Source of the DNA: Chelatococcus sp. YT9 | Lineage (GTDB): Bacteria; Pseudomonadota; Alphaproteobacteria; Rhizobiales; Beijerinckiaceae | Reading direction: 5' to 3' | Length of the DNA stretch: 64,000 nt | NCBI RefSeq assembly: GCF_018398315.1 | Contig: NZ_JAHBRW010000001.1 | Location: 988,001 to 1,052,000 of the forward strand | Shown here: piece by piece, positions 11,046 to 20,104 of the stretch | Numbering within the stretch: the stretch's first letter is position 1 | Layout of the letters: the number at the start of each line of letters is the position of its first letter | Translations under genes and position numbers: made by a program | Notes under the pieces: model-generated | What the model was told of the DNA's origin: nothing | What the model saw: the letters and a program-made list of their open reading frames with translations, nothing else | The model's database searches: none

Positions 11046-13672
11046 AGGGAAACAGCAAAACCTATCCCCGCGCCACGATGCGCCTGCAACTTCACGGAGG
11101 CTTTACCTTCGATGACGCCGTCAGGATTGTGCCCTACATGGCCGAACTCGGTATCAGCCACCTCTATACATCGCCGTTACTAACCGCGCGTCCGGGCTCC
11201 ATGCATGGCTACGACGTGGTCGATCCGACCACGATCAATCCCGAGCTCGGGGGAGAGCCCGGCCTCCTACGCCTGGTCGGGACGCTGCGCAGTCACCATA
11301 TGGGTCTCATCGTCGATAGCGTGCCCAACCATATGGGTGTGGGGCGGGATAATGTCTGGTGGATGGACGTCCTGACCTTGGGGCTTGAGAGCGAGTACGC
11401 GCGCTTCTTCGACATTGACTGGGACGCAAGCGCTCGCGTCATCCTGCCAATCCTGGGGGATACGCTCGACAACTGCATTGACCGCGGCGAAATCGAACTT
11501 GTCCTCGACGCCGAAAGTAACGCGATAGCTGTGGCCTATGGCGAGCATCATTTTCCGCTGTCGCCGAGCAGCACCTCCGGCTCCTCCAAGTCGCCCCCTC
11601 CTGTGGGGCCGACGACCCCGACAGCCTCCGGTCTGCGCGCGCTGCTCGCCCGGCAACATTATGAGCTGGTGTTCTGGCGCGAAGCGGCGACGCGGCTGAA
11701 CTGGCGCCGGTTCTTCGACATCAACGAGCTCGTCGCCGTGCGGGTCGAGGATCCGGTCGTCTTCGAAGCCACCCACGCGACCTTGTTCAGGCTCTATGCC
11801 GAGGGAGTGATCGATGGGCTGCGCATCGACCATATCGACGGCCTGACCGATCCATTGGGGTATTGCCGCGCCCTGCGCCAGCGCCTCGAGGCTTTGGAAG
11901 CGCGGCGTCCGCCAGATGCGCCGCATGGCAACTACGTCATCGTCGAGAAGATCCTGGCCGAGCGTGAAGACCTCCCCCAGAGTTGGGGCGTCGACGGCTC
12001 GACAGGCTATGACTTCATGGATGAAGTCGGGTCGTTCTTGCACGATACGACTGGAGAACTGGCGCTCACACGCCTCTGGCAGGAGGCGAGCGGACGCACG
12101 CCCGACTTCCACGCGGAGGAACGCGGGGCCCGGGCTGAATTGTTGGAAGGAAGCCTGCGGCCGGAGTTCGAACGCGCGGTTGCCGCCCTCATGGATGTGG
12201 CGCAAGGCAGCCACGCCGTCTCCGGAAGCGAGGGGATCAACAACGAGGCGATAGCGGCTGCATTGAGAGCGCTCGTCACGAATTTCCCGGTTTATCGCAC
12301 CTATGCCGGCGCGGCAGGCCGTCCGGAGCACGATGCCTGGGCCATGGAAGAGGCGCTTGCTGCTGCGCGGACCTCCTGTTCGGGAGATGCCGCGGCTCGC
12401 TTGATGGAGATTGACCATTGGCTTGGCGGCGAGGCCCCGAATGCAGTTGGATCGGCGGACGAGCGTGACAAGCGGACCAAGGCTATCCAGCGGTTCCAGC
12501 AATTGACTGCGCCGTTAGCCGCGAAGTCCGTGGAGGACACGGCGTTCTACCGATACGGCAGGCTCCTCTCGCGCAACGAGGTGGGATCGAACCCGGGTCT
12601 GTTCGCCCGGGATGCCGAAGCGTTCCTCGCAAGTGCCCAGCGCCGCGGGCGGAATTATCCCGGTGCCATGCTGGCGACCGCGACCCATGACCACAAGCGC
12701 GGCGAGGATGTACGCGCGAGGCTTGCGGTGCTCTCCGAATGCGCTGAGGAATGGGCGGCGCAGGTCCGTGCATGGCGGGATGGCCACAGCGCGTTACGTG
12801 CGCGGGTAGGGGCAACCTGCGACGCGGGCGAAGACCTGATGCTATATCAGATGGTCATCGGCGCATGGCCCTATGACCTACGCGCGGATGACCACGATGG
12901 CCTGCGGCTGTTTGCCGAACGGCTGGCTGGGTGGCAGGAGAAAGCGCTGCGTGAAGCCAAGCTGCGCACGAGCTGGACATCGCCCGACGCGGCCTATGAA
13001 GGCGCGCAACGGCAGTTCCTGTTCATGCTGCTCGATCCGGCGCAATGCGACTTCGCGGAAGAAGCCGAAGCCTTCGCCGCGCACATCGCACCGGCCGGTG
13101 CCGTCAACGGGCTTGCTCAAACCCTGCTGCGCCTGACGCTACCGGGTGTCCCTGACACCTATCAAGGCACGGAGTTCTGGGACTTTAGCCTTGTCGATCC
13201 GGACAATCGCCGTCCCGTCGACTTCGCCGCGCGCCAAGCTGCGCTCATGACCTTGTCGACGGCGTCCGACCGCGCTGCCCACTGGAAAGATGGCCGTGTC
13301 AAACAGGCTATCGTGGCGCTCGCGCTGCGCGCAAGGGCGGCCCAACCCCAGCTCTTCGCGCGGGGCACCCTGGAGCCGCTCCGCGCAACCGGACCATGCT
13401 CCACCCAGATCTTTGCGTTTAGTCGTCAAGGCGACCACGACTCTGCCATCACCATAGTGACCAGAGCTGCGTTTCCGCTGCTCAGCAGTTCACCCCACAT
13501 TCCCGTTGAGAGATTGGCAGGAACACGCCTATCGTTCCCGCCAGCGCTCAGAGGCCGTTACCATGAGGTACTATCCGGTCGGCACGTGGAGATCTCGGCC
13601 CAGGTCGATCTCTCCGACGTCCTGATCGAATTGCCCATCGCCCTGCTCGTGAAAGACCCGCCGCCGCCGTAG
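11042..13672 (+). CDS. treY: Malto-oligosyltrehalose synthase
   Basis: TreY rearranges the reducing-end alpha-1,4 bond of maltodextrins to alpha,alpha-1,1, giving malto-oligosyltrehalose for TreZ. The 876-residue protein starts with the typical ATMRLQLHGGFTFDDA and YTSPLLTARPGSMHGYD. GH13 residues lie in DGLRIDHIDGLTDP (about residue 260) and VEKILAERE. C-terminal TreY signatures are DTAFYRYGRL, TATHDHKRGEDVRARL and GVPDTYQGTEFWDFSLVDPDNRRPVDF. It is the last gene of the operon; no convincing terminator with a T-run follows within 100 bases. Confidence 0.96.
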   Translation: MKGNSKTYPRATMRLQLHGGFTFDDAVRIVPYMAELGISHLYTSPLLTARPGSMHGYDVVDPTTINPELGGEPGLLRLVGTLRSHHMGLIVDSVPNHMGVGRDNVWWMDVLTLGLESEYARFFDIDWDASARVILPILGDTLDNCIDRGEIELVLDAESNAIAVAYGEHHFPLSPSSTSGSSKSPPPVGPTTPTASGLRALLARQHYELVFWREAATRLNWRRFFDINELVAVRVEDPVVFEATHATLFRLYAEGVIDGLRIDHIDGLTDPLGYCRALRQRLEALEARRPPDAPHGNYVIVEKILAEREDLPQSWGVDGSTGYDFMDEVGSFLHDTTGELALTRLWQEASGRTPDFHAEERGARAELLEGSLRPEFERAVAALMDVAQGSHAVSGSEGINNEAIAAALRALVTNFPVYRTYAGAAGRPEHDAWAMEEALAAARTSCSGDAAARLMEIDHWLGGEAPNAVGSADERDKRTKAIQRFQQLTAPLAAKSVEDTAFYRYGRLLSRNEVGSNPGLFARDAEAFLASAQRRGRNYPGAMLATATHDHKRGEDVRARLAVLSECAEEWAAQVRAWRDGHSALRARVGATCDAGEDLMLYQMVIGAWPYDLRADDHDGLRLFAERLAGWQEKALREAKLRTSWTSPDAAYEGAQRQFLFMLLDPAQCDFAEEAEAFAAHIAPAGAVNGLAQTLLRLTLPGVPDTYQGTEFWDFSLVDPDNRRPVDFAARQAALMTLSTASDRAAHWKDGRVKQAIVALALRARAAQPQLFARGTLEPLRATGPCSTQIFAFSRQGDHDSAITIVTRAAFPLLSSSPHIPVERLAGTRLSFPPALRGRYHEVLSGRHVEISAQVDLSDVLIELPIALLVKDPPPP

Positions 13673-13781
13673 AGTCGCGGGGAAGGCCTAAAGACGGCTT
13701 ATCGTCACTGGTCAATCGCCCGCAGGGCGCAAGCTACGAGCCCTACCGCACGAAGGAAGTTTCCGAGGGTCTATACTGAAC

Positions 13782-13807
13782 GGAACAAGCTGGCGGCCCC
13801 GGGGTTT
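13782..13807 (+). promoter_or_regulatory. Putative EcfG-type general stress promoter
   Basis: GGAAC at 13782-13786 is followed by 17 bases and then GTTT at 13804-13807, close to the alphaproteobacterial EcfG consensus GGAAC-N16/17-CGTT. It lies about 65 bases upstream of the small gene at 13871, in the same direction. The assignment is by motif only. Confidence 0.5.
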
Positions 13808-13870
13808 ACCTTGGTTGCAGGTTGTTCAGACAACTGACTATTACTGCCTCCAGAGACGAGGGAGGACCAG

Positions 13871-14056
13871 ATGCCAATGATACAAAAAGATCCCGCCGAA
13901 GGTTCACGCGCCACTATCGAGCGCGAGCTTAAGCGGAAGCAGCGAGAGCAGGAGAACTCGCAAAAAATTCAAGAACCCCCAAGATCCGAAAAGGACGATC
14001 GAGGGACAGAGGCCGCTCGGCGTCGCATCTTCGATTCGACGAAGGGGCTTCCTTAG
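13871..14056 (+). CDS. Small charged hypothetical protein
   Basis: I do not recognise a family. The 61-residue product has no hydrophobic segment and is dominated by Lys, Arg, Glu and Gln, predicted helical between about residues 12 and 35 and otherwise likely disordered. A strong ribosome binding site (GGGAGGA, 7 bases before ATG) and an upstream EcfG-like promoter argue for a real gene. Such tiny hydrophilic proteins are common members of the rhizobial general stress regulon, but a role cannot be given. The following 200 bases up to 14252 hold no gene that I can support. Confidence 0.6.
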   Translation: MPMIQKDPAEGSRATIERELKRKQREQENSQKIQEPPRSEKDDRGTEAARRRIFDSTKGLP

Positions 14057-14252
14057 TTTAGATCCTGCTCAAGAACGTCGCGAACATCGCTGAAATCCTA
14101 AACGGGACAATTAAATTTGTCTGCGGTGCTGTTCGCGTATTCTCCCGCAGCGCCTTTATTGCAGGCGCACCGTTTCCAGTGATCGAAATTCTAACATGAA
14201 AAATGAACGCAGCCGGGGCTGCGTTCACGAGTGTTGGGATAGCGGCACCGTC

Positions 14253-14855
14253 CTACGGGAGCCGGTACAGATCACGTTCGCGCCTAATCTCCTCGGGCGT
14301 AAACGGGGGCGCCGCTTCGTCGAAACGGCTCCAGCCGGCTTCACGATAAACTCGCTCTCGCTTAGTCAAATCGACGGCGTTTCGCCGCTCGAGAATGGTG
14401 CGAGCTTCCGCAGCCATGCTCTCTTCCACGCGGGCGGTAACGAGAGACCCGCCACGCCGTACGCCCTCGGCATAGAGATTGGCGTCCCGCTCAGGGATGC
14501 CGGCGCTCGTCATCGAACCGATCAAGCCCCCGGCCGCGCCACCTACCGCAGCTCCCGCGAGAGCGCCAACGCCCGTCGCGGCAAGCCAGCCGGCGGCGAC
14601 AACAGGCCCGACACCGGGTATCGCCATGATCCCAAGCCCCGTCAGGAGACCACCTACACCACCAACCGCGGCGCCAACCCCCGCGCCGATTCCCGCGTCT
14701 TCCGCAGCATCAGAATCATCGGCATCGTCCAGACGATCAGATTTATTGGCAATGATGCTGATGTCGTCTGTCGGAATTCCGGAACGCTCCAAGTCGCGAA
14801 CAGCCTCAGTCGCTGTCGAGTAGTCATCGAAAAGTGCTGATACGGTCGTCTTCAT
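14253..14855 (-). CDS. Glycine-zipper general-stress-type protein
   Basis: The 200-residue product begins MKTTVSALFDDYSTATEAV, resembling the N-terminal fold of general stress protein 17M and related proteins, where a dodecin-like alpha/beta segment reads pairs of residues as FD-x-A-x-AV-x-L. Residues about 55-115 are a long Gly/Ala-rich glycine-zipper hydrophobic stretch (GIGAGVGAAVGGVGGLLTG and similar), probably inserted in the membrane, followed by a charged tail. I chose the ATG at 14855 because GAACGAGGA precedes it; an in-frame ATG nine codons earlier has no such site. It follows the gene at 15196-14885 by 29 bases on the same strand, so the two are probably cotranscribed. Confidence 0.8.
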   Translation of the reverse strand: MKTTVSALFDDYSTATEAVRDLERSGIPTDDISIIANKSDRLDDADDSDAAEDAGIGAGVGAAVGGVGGLLTGLGIMAIPGVGPVVAAGWLAATGVGALAGAAVGGAAGGLIGSMTSAGIPERDANLYAEGVRRGGSLVTARVEESMAAEARTILERRNAVDLTKRERVYREAGWSRFDEAAPPFTPEEIRRERDLYRLP

Positions 14856-14884
14856 GGGAAAATCCTCGTTCTCAAAACGCATGC

Positions 14885-15196
14885 TTATTTCGGCAGTATG
14901 TTGCCTTGATAGTCGAGGCTTACATCATGACTTGTACCGCCCTTCGTTGCTTTGCCACGCCAAACCCCATCCTTGTCTTTAGCCAATCCCGTGATATTAG
15001 TGAAACCAGCGTCGCTTAGGCGCGAGCGCGCTTGCGATTCGGTAAAACTATTAGCGCCGGCGGCCGGCGCTCCGGGATTATTCGCACCAGGTGATGTCAC
15101 TGCCGGCGTGCTGGGGTTGGTATTGGCGGGCGGGGTCTGAGCGTTCGCCGCAACAAACGAGGCGGCAACAATGATCGCGCTGAGCACCGTTCTCAT
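14885..15196 (-). CDS. Secreted small protein, PepSY-like fold
   Basis: The 103-residue product has a signal peptide (MRTVLSAIIVAASFVAANAQ, cleavage after ANA), a Pro/Asn/Ala-rich linker (about 21-48), and a C-terminal domain with ESQARSRLSDAGF, KDKDGVWRGKAT and VSLDYQGNI. The pattern helix, then DGxWxxxA, then DxxGN resembles PepSY-type domains of periplasmic proteins common in rhizobia; I cannot assign an activity. AGGA lies 9 bases before the ATG. Upstream on the minus strand a GGAAC occurs at 15256-15252, but the partner -10 element is poor. Confidence 0.75.
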   Translation of the reverse strand: MRTVLSAIIVAASFVAANAQTPPANTNPSTPAVTSPGANNPGAPAAGANSFTESQARSRLSDAGFTNITGLAKDKDGVWRGKATKGGTSHDVSLDYQGNILPK

Positions 15197-15557
15197 GATA
15201 AATATCCTGCTGATTTAAATTTCGTATATAAAATTGCATCATAGAAGTATTGTTCCGCCTCAATCGTGACTTAACGGGCGATTGCCACGGCTCAGTTGGA
15301 CAGAGCTTTGGCTTGGCCGAAGGAAAGCGAAAAACGGATTACTTGCGCCCACGCTTGCCTTCTCACCTATTGTATCTCCTCGACAGAACAGAACTCACGC
15401 GTCACCTCGGGCGTCCGTTTGCGTACGAACCGTCAGCTAGGCTCAATGTATCAGAGGCTTGGTAAGGCGCTGATCCGCGCGGTTGCGGTTTAGCGGATGG
15501 CACAGGGATCCGAAAAGCACCTCGCACGTTCCTATTTTTGGAGAAGGGAGGCCGACC
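15197..15557. other. Intergenic region without a supported gene
   Basis: These 361 bases separate the divergent small stress genes. Short open frames here lack ribosome binding sites and recognisable products. The only signal I can point to is the EcfG-like promoter at 15506-15530 near the right end. Confidence 0.5.
15506..15530 (+). promoter_or_regulatory. Putative EcfG-type general stress promoter
   Basis: GGATC (15506-15510), 16 bases, then CGTT (15527-15530): one mismatch from GGAAC-N16-CGTT. It lies 27 bases before the start codon of the gene at 15558. Confidence 0.45.
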
Positions 15558-15866
15558 ATGCATACAGCGAACCTGCAGATCCAGGGATTGGTGATGGCCG
15601 TCGCCGCTATCAATAATCTGCTGGTGAGCCGGCAACTGGTGTCTGTTGATGACATCCACCAAGCTCTCAGGAAGGTTGAGGCTGACTTCAGGTCCGATGA
15701 ACGGCTTTACGAGGATCTGTCGCCCGCCCACCGGGATGCTGTGTGTTTTCCGATCCGCCTTCTCCAACTCGCCAATCTGGGGCAGTCGGAGCATGCAATA
15801 CAAACCTACGCGGAACTCGCACGCGCGGTCGCAAAGACCAAGCACCCGTACAACGACCAGATTTAA
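15558..15866 (+). CDS. Hypothetical protein, about 102 residues
   Basis: I do not recognise the family. The product (MHTANLQIQGLVMAVAAINN at its N terminus) is mostly alpha-helical, without a signal peptide or clear membrane segment. The start at 15558 is favoured by AGGGAGG 8 bases upstream and by the EcfG-like promoter just before it; a longer frame from 15483 would run through that promoter. It lies 60 bases before the YciF-like gene in the same direction and may be cotranscribed with it, which suggests a stress role by association only. Confidence 0.7.
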   Translation: MHTANLQIQGLVMAVAAINNLLVSRQLVSVDDIHQALRKVEADFRSDERLYEDLSPAHRDAVCFPIRLLQLANLGQSEHAIQTYAELARAVAKTKHPYNDQI

Positions 15867-15926
15867 CCGCGGGAACGACGGCTCGTCCTAGCGATTTAAT
15901 AGGCATCCCAATCTGAGGAGACGTTG

Positions 15927-16418
15927 ATGGCTAAAGAGCAAAATCTCGAGACGCTTTTTCACGAGACGCTTAAAGATATTCTCTATGCGGAGAAGCAGAT
16001 CTTGCGGGCCCTGCCCAAGATGGCTCGCGAATCGCAGTCGCAGGAGTTGAAGAAAGCCTTCCTTACGCACCGCGACGAGACAGAAACCCACGTCGCTCGG
16101 CTGATGGAAGTGTTCGAGATGCTGGACAAGCCCGCGCGCGGCAAGACATGCGACGCCATTCTCGGCATTGTCGAGGAAGCCAAGGAAGTAATGGAGGAAT
16201 TCGGAGGCTCTCCAGCCCTCGATGCGGGCCTGGCTGCGTCGGCGCAAGCGGTTGAACACTATGAAATCGCCCGCTACGGCACTTTGAAGACCTGGGCAAA
16301 GCAGTTGGGCATGACGGATGCGGCGAAGCTCCTCGATCAGACCCTCGAGGAAGAGATCAAAACCGACAAGCTCCTCACTCAGCTGGCTGAGAAGGCAGTG
16401 AACGCCAAGGCTGCCTAA
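15927..16418 (+). CDS. Ferritin-like DUF892 (YciE/YciF) family protein
   Basis: The 163-residue protein belongs to the DUF892 ferritin-like family of YciF and YciE, four-helix proteins with a di-iron-type carboxylate arrangement that are induced by stress in enterobacteria. Diagnostic pieces are LETLFHETLKDILYAEKQI at the N terminus, KAFLTHRDETETHVARL, and VEHYEIARYGTLKTWA near residue 115, which supply Glu and His ligands in the usual spacing. The ATG at 15927 is preceded by GAGGAG at 6 bases. A GGAAC occurs at 15872, but the matching -10 (GATT) is weak. It fits the neighbouring stress-gene group. The exact biochemical role of the family is unsettled. Confidence 0.9.
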   Translation: MAKEQNLETLFHETLKDILYAEKQILRALPKMARESQSQELKKAFLTHRDETETHVARLMEVFEMLDKPARGKTCDAILGIVEEAKEVMEEFGGSPALDAGLAASAQAVEHYEIARYGTLKTWAKQLGMTDAAKLLDQTLEEEIKTDKLLTQLAEKAVNAKAA

Positions 16419-16710
16419 CCCCAGCACGCGAGCCATGGTCTGTCCACGGTTTGCTAGGTAACACAGCGTCCTACGTGCATGGTCGGCAAAGCACTGACGG
16501 ACCAAGTTCCGAGCTCACCCGCGGATGGACCATGCTTCCCCTCGCCGCCTGTGTAGACTATGCAAAACGCACCATCCTCATGCGTCGCGAGCCCCACGGA
16601 CGCGGCCATCGGCGGCGCGTGGTGGCAGCTATGGAACTAGACCTCTGCTATGTTCATTGGAAGTAGCAGGCCTGCCGCCATGAGCGGAAGGCACCGTAAC
16701 TGGATGAACT

Positions 16711-17346
16711 ATGCTGCGCAGCTTCTTTCGTGATAACGGGCTTACGCTCGTGTTGACTGCCATGTTCGTGCTGTCCGTCGGTGGTATGATCTTCACGGGG
16801 CAAGCTGCCTACAATAAGGAGCTGATAGATCATGGCGCGACGACTATCGGCCTCTTAAGCTATCTCCGTTCTGGAAATTTCCTTTCGGCGCTTTTCGAAA
16901 ACTGGGAGAGCGAATTTCTGCAAATGGCCGTCTATGTGGTTCTGACGGCGATGCTGTTTCAGCGCGGTTCGGCCGAGTCCCGAGATCCGGACGACCCTCA
17001 CCGACCCGCGGACCAATGGCATCCGCAGGGGTGGCGGCCTATTGCTGTCTGGATCTATGAGCGCTCCCTCGGGCTTGCGCTAGCATTGCTTTTCATCGCC
17101 TCGTTCGTCTTGCATTGGTGGTTCAGCCTGGTAGCCGCGAACGAGGAGGCTGCGCTTCATGGCGGGCAGCCCAGCTCGCTGTTGGAGCATCTCGGCGACC
17201 CGCAGCTATGGTTCGAATCATTCCAGAACTGGCAATCCGAATTCCTGTCCACGGCGCTTCTCGTCTTGCTTTCGATTTTCCTGCGCCATCGCGGCTCACC
17301 GGAGTCCAAGCCGGTAAGTGCCGCCAATTCGGAAACCGGCGCCTAG
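16711..17346 (+). CDS. DUF6766 family membrane protein
   Basis: The 211-residue membrane protein has two similar halves. Each has a hydrophobic helix followed by F(E/Q)NW(E/Q)SEFL and a second helix ending in (Q/H)RGS(A/P)ES: FENWESEFLQMAVYVVL near residue 67 and FQNWQSEFLSTALLVLL near residue 171. This is the DUF6766 pattern, probably four transmembrane segments in total. No function is established. The upstream 292 bases (16419-16710) contain no gene that I can support; a GGAAC at 16633 has a spacing that does not fit an EcfG promoter. Confidence 0.85.
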   Translation: MLRSFFRDNGLTLVLTAMFVLSVGGMIFTGQAAYNKELIDHGATTIGLLSYLRSGNFLSALFENWESEFLQMAVYVVLTAMLFQRGSAESRDPDDPHRPADQWHPQGWRPIAVWIYERSLGLALALLFIASFVLHWWFSLVAANEEAALHGGQPSSLLEHLGDPQLWFESFQNWQSEFLSTALLVLLSIFLRHRGSPESKPVSAANSETGA

Positions 17347-17445
17347 ATGCGCGGGCTTGGAGCCTGCCATCACGCCGAGGTCAGCTTACCATCGAGCGGT
17401 GGTATCGAACCGGGCTTGTTTCGCCGGAGCGGGCTGATCCGTGGA

Positions 17446-18780
17446 TCAGGCGCGCATCGCAAGCCTACCATAGAGGAGCCCCGCTGCAGCGGCCGTCGCA
17501 GATGCAAGTAGCACGCCAAGCTTGGCAGCATTGAGCAGATTGGGGTCGCGGAACGCCAGTGTCGCAATGAAGATCGACATGGTGAAGCCGATGCCCGCCA
17601 AGAGACCGACTAGTGTCAGGCCCCCGAGCGTCACGCCCGGCGGCAATCGGCAGAGCCTGAGCTGCACGAGTAACCACGACACCGCAACCACTCCGACCGG
17701 CTTACCGACGACAAGCGCGGCCACGATGCCGAGCATGACGGGCGACGCACCCGGCGCCGACAAGTCGACGCCGTCGAGCGAGACACCTGCGTTGGCCAGA
17801 GCAAAGAGCGGCATCACGCCAAATGCCACCCACGGATGCAGCGCCATCTGAACGCGCGTCACCGGTGGCTGCATGTCACGCTGGGCGATCCGCAGAGCTC
17901 TCAGCGATGAGGTCATACCGCTATGGCTGGTCTCATGCTCCATCGACTTGATGGCACCGATAGCGCGGCTTGCAACGTCCAAGGGGCGTTGGAGGCTTCG
18001 CGTGGGATAGACCGGTGTCATCAGTCCCAGAACGACCCCGGCCAGGGTCGGATGAGCCCCCGTGTAAAGCAGTCCGAACCACAATACGCCTGCGGGGATG
18101 ATGTAGGCGAATGCATTCGCGATGCCGATCCACTGCATGGAGAAAACGAGGGCTACACCGGCCAATGCGATAAGCAGGCCTTCGGGCGCCAGGCTTCCAG
18201 AGTAAAAGAAGGCAATGATCAACACCGCTAAGATGTCGTCGATGATCGCGAGGGCAAGCAGGAAGATGCGCACGTTACCTGGGATGGAACGGCCGAGAAG
18301 CGCCAGTACGCCAACCGCGAAGGCGATGTCCGTCGCAGTCGGGACGGCCCATCCCCTCAAGGCTTCGCCTCCCCCTACCGCCGCTACATATACCAGGGCG
18401 GGCACGGCTACGCCGCCGCCTGCCGCAGCAATGGGAAGTGCGGCTTCCCGCCAACTGGACAGCGCGCCCTCGTGTATCTCGCGGCGGATCTCCATACCCA
18501 CGACGAGAAAGAAGACAGTCATCAGCGCATCGTTTATCCAGAAATGCAGCGAGCGCTCAAACGTGTACTCCCCTATGCCGAGCGTCACAGGCAGGTGCCA
18601 CAGATGATGATAACTGTCGGCGAAAGGTGAATTCGCCCAGATCAAGGCCACCGCCGCTGCCAGCATGAGGACCACGCCGCTCGTAGCCTCGATATGAAGG
18701 AAGCGTTCCAATGACGCGGCGGCGCGAGCGGCCAGAAGTTGCGCACGGGTCGGTGCCCGCGGTGCGGTGCGATAGCTCAT
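17446..18780 (-). CDS. nhaA: Na+/H+ antiporter NhaA
   Basis: NhaA exchanges protons for cytoplasmic Na+ or Li+ across the inner membrane. The 444-residue protein shows the family core: [36 protein letters not shown], and [17 protein letters not shown], whose Asp pair corresponds to the ion-binding Asp163-Asp164 of E. coli NhaA. About 11-12 hydrophobic segments are evident. I chose the ATG at 18780, preceded by GGAGCA, because the upstream extension is Arg/Pro-rich and unlike NhaA. The next 238 bases to the TAXI receptor gene hold divergent promoters that I cannot resolve. Confidence 0.95.
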   Translation of the reverse strand: MSYRTAPRAPTRAQLLAARAAASLERFLHIEATSGVVLMLAAAVALIWANSPFADSYHHLWHLPVTLGIGEYTFERSLHFWINDALMTVFFLVVGMEIRREIHEGALSSWREAALPIAAAGGGVAVPALVYVAAVGGGEALRGWAVPTATDIAFAVGVLALLGRSIPGNVRIFLLALAIIDDILAVLIIAFFYSGSLAPEGLLIALAGVALVFSMQWIGIANAFAYIIPAGVLWFGLLYTGAHPTLAGVVLGLMTPVYPTRSLQRPLDVASRAIGAIKSMEHETSHSGMTSSLRALRIAQRDMQPPVTRVQMALHPWVAFGVMPLFALANAGVSLDGVDLSAPGASPVMLGIVAALVVGKPVGVVAVSWLLVQLRLCRLPPGVTLGGLTLVGLLAGIGFTMSIFIATLAFRDPNLLNAAKLGVLLASATAAAAGLLYGRLAMRA

Positions 18781-19018
18781 GAAAGCAGTGCTCCAGAGCT
18801 GGCGGCCCGACCAGCTCACGCACCTGCCAGCTGCACAGTGCGGCTGACACCCGAGGCCCTCTATAGGGCCGGCCGGGCTGGGAGGCAAGTCGGTAGGAGT
18901 GTGCGATCGTCCGGCACGTATCGGGAGCTTCTCTCGCCTTTTGGCTAGTTGTGTCCTGTCCGCCAATCGCTAACATCGCGGGTAGAATATTGCGATAAAT
19001 TGCGGGAGGTTTTCCGGG

Positions 19019-19969
19019 ATGTTCATTCGCCGAGCGATCATTGCAGCCACTGCGGCTTTGGCCTTCGCAGTGCCTGTGAAGGCACAGGAATTCATCAACA
19101 TTCTTACGGGTGGCACCTCGGGCGTCTACTATCCGCTCGGCGTCGCCTTATCCAAAATCTACACGGAGAAGATTCCCGGCAGCCGCCCCTCTGTCCAGGC
19201 AACCAAGGCGTCCGTTGAAAATCTCAATCTCCTCCAGCAACGCAAGGGCGAGATCGCCTTCACGCTGGGCGACAGCCTCGCGGATGCCTGGAATGGCGTG
19301 GAGGATGCTGGCTTCAAGTCGAAGCTGGATAAGCTGCGCGCGATCAGTGCGATCTATCCTAACTATATCCAGATTGTGGCGTCCAAGGACTCGGGCATCA
19401 AGACGCTCGCTGACCTGAAGGGCAAACGCTTGTCCGTTGGTGCGCCGAAGTCGGGCACCGAACTCAATGCCAGGGCGATCCTCAAAGGAGCCGGCCTCAC
19501 CTATGGCGACCTCGGGAAGGTGGAATATCTACCCTTCGCGGAATCCGTAGAGCTGATGAAAAATCGCCAGCTCGATGCGACATTGCAGTCGGCCGGCCTG
19601 GGGGTCGCCTCGCTGCGCGACCTGGCGTCGTCCGTTGATGTCGTCGTCGTTGCCGTGCCGGAAGACACGGTCAAGAAAGTTGGTGCTCCTTATATCGCCG
19701 CGACTATTCCCGCGGGCACTTATACGGGGCAGAGCGAAGCTGTACCCACGGCCGCTGTGGTCAACTATTTCGTCACCCACGAGGGCGTCAAGGATGACCT
19801 CGTCTACGCTATGACGAAGGCGATCTTCGACAATCTGGACACCATGGCTGCTGCCCACAGTGCTGCGAAGTCGATCAAGCTCGAGAACGCGTTGCAAGGC
19901 GTTCCTGTGCCGCTCCATCCCGGCGCCGCGCGCTATTTCAAGGAAAAAGGCCTGAGCGTTCCTCAGTAG
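19019..19969 (+). CDS. TAXI-family TRAP transporter solute receptor
   Basis: This is the periplasmic substrate-binding subunit of a TRAP transporter of the TAXI type. The 316-residue precursor has a signal peptide ending AVPVKAQEF (about residue 24). The mature start FINILTGGTSGVYYPLG is the TAXI signature, and SVGAPKSGTELNARAIL and ATLQSAGLG are typical. TAXI receptors are thought to bind organic anions such as glutamate or alpha-ketoglutarate, but the ligand cannot be read here. The fused permease and the DUF1850 partner follow on the same strand. Confidence 0.93.
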   Translation: MFIRRAIIAATAALAFAVPVKAQEFINILTGGTSGVYYPLGVALSKIYTEKIPGSRPSVQATKASVENLNLLQQRKGEIAFTLGDSLADAWNGVEDAGFKSKLDKLRAISAIYPNYIQIVASKDSGIKTLADLKGKRLSVGAPKSGTELNARAILKGAGLTYGDLGKVEYLPFAESVELMKNRQLDATLQSAGLGVASLRDLASSVDVVVVAVPEDTVKKVGAPYIAATIPAGTYTGQSEAVPTAAVVNYFVTHEGVKDDLVYAMTKAIFDNLDTMAAAHSAAKSIKLENALQGVPVPLHPGAARYFKEKGLSVPQ

Positions 19970-20104
19970 GCGAAGACGTTAAGGGGAGAGCGATGCGATC
20001 TCCCCTTTCTTGGCGAGCGATCGAACCTGGCGTGTTGCGCACAGTTCGAGGCGAACGGTCTGCTTGCAGTGATCTGCCCCAATCAAGAATTGCCGGGAGC
20101 ATTT

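Noticed and set aside
15252..15256. EcfG promoter for the secreted small protein gene
   Set aside because: GGAAC is present on the minus strand, but at 16 or 17 bases the partner reads AATT or ATTT, too far from CGTT.
15872..15896. EcfG promoter for the YciF-like gene
   Set aside because: GGAAC is perfect, but the -10 is GATT; I leave it as a weak possibility rather than a feature.
16633..16655. EcfG promoter for the DUF6766 gene
   Set aside because: GGAAC is followed by GTTC after only 14 bases, which does not fit the 16-17 base spacing to CGTT.
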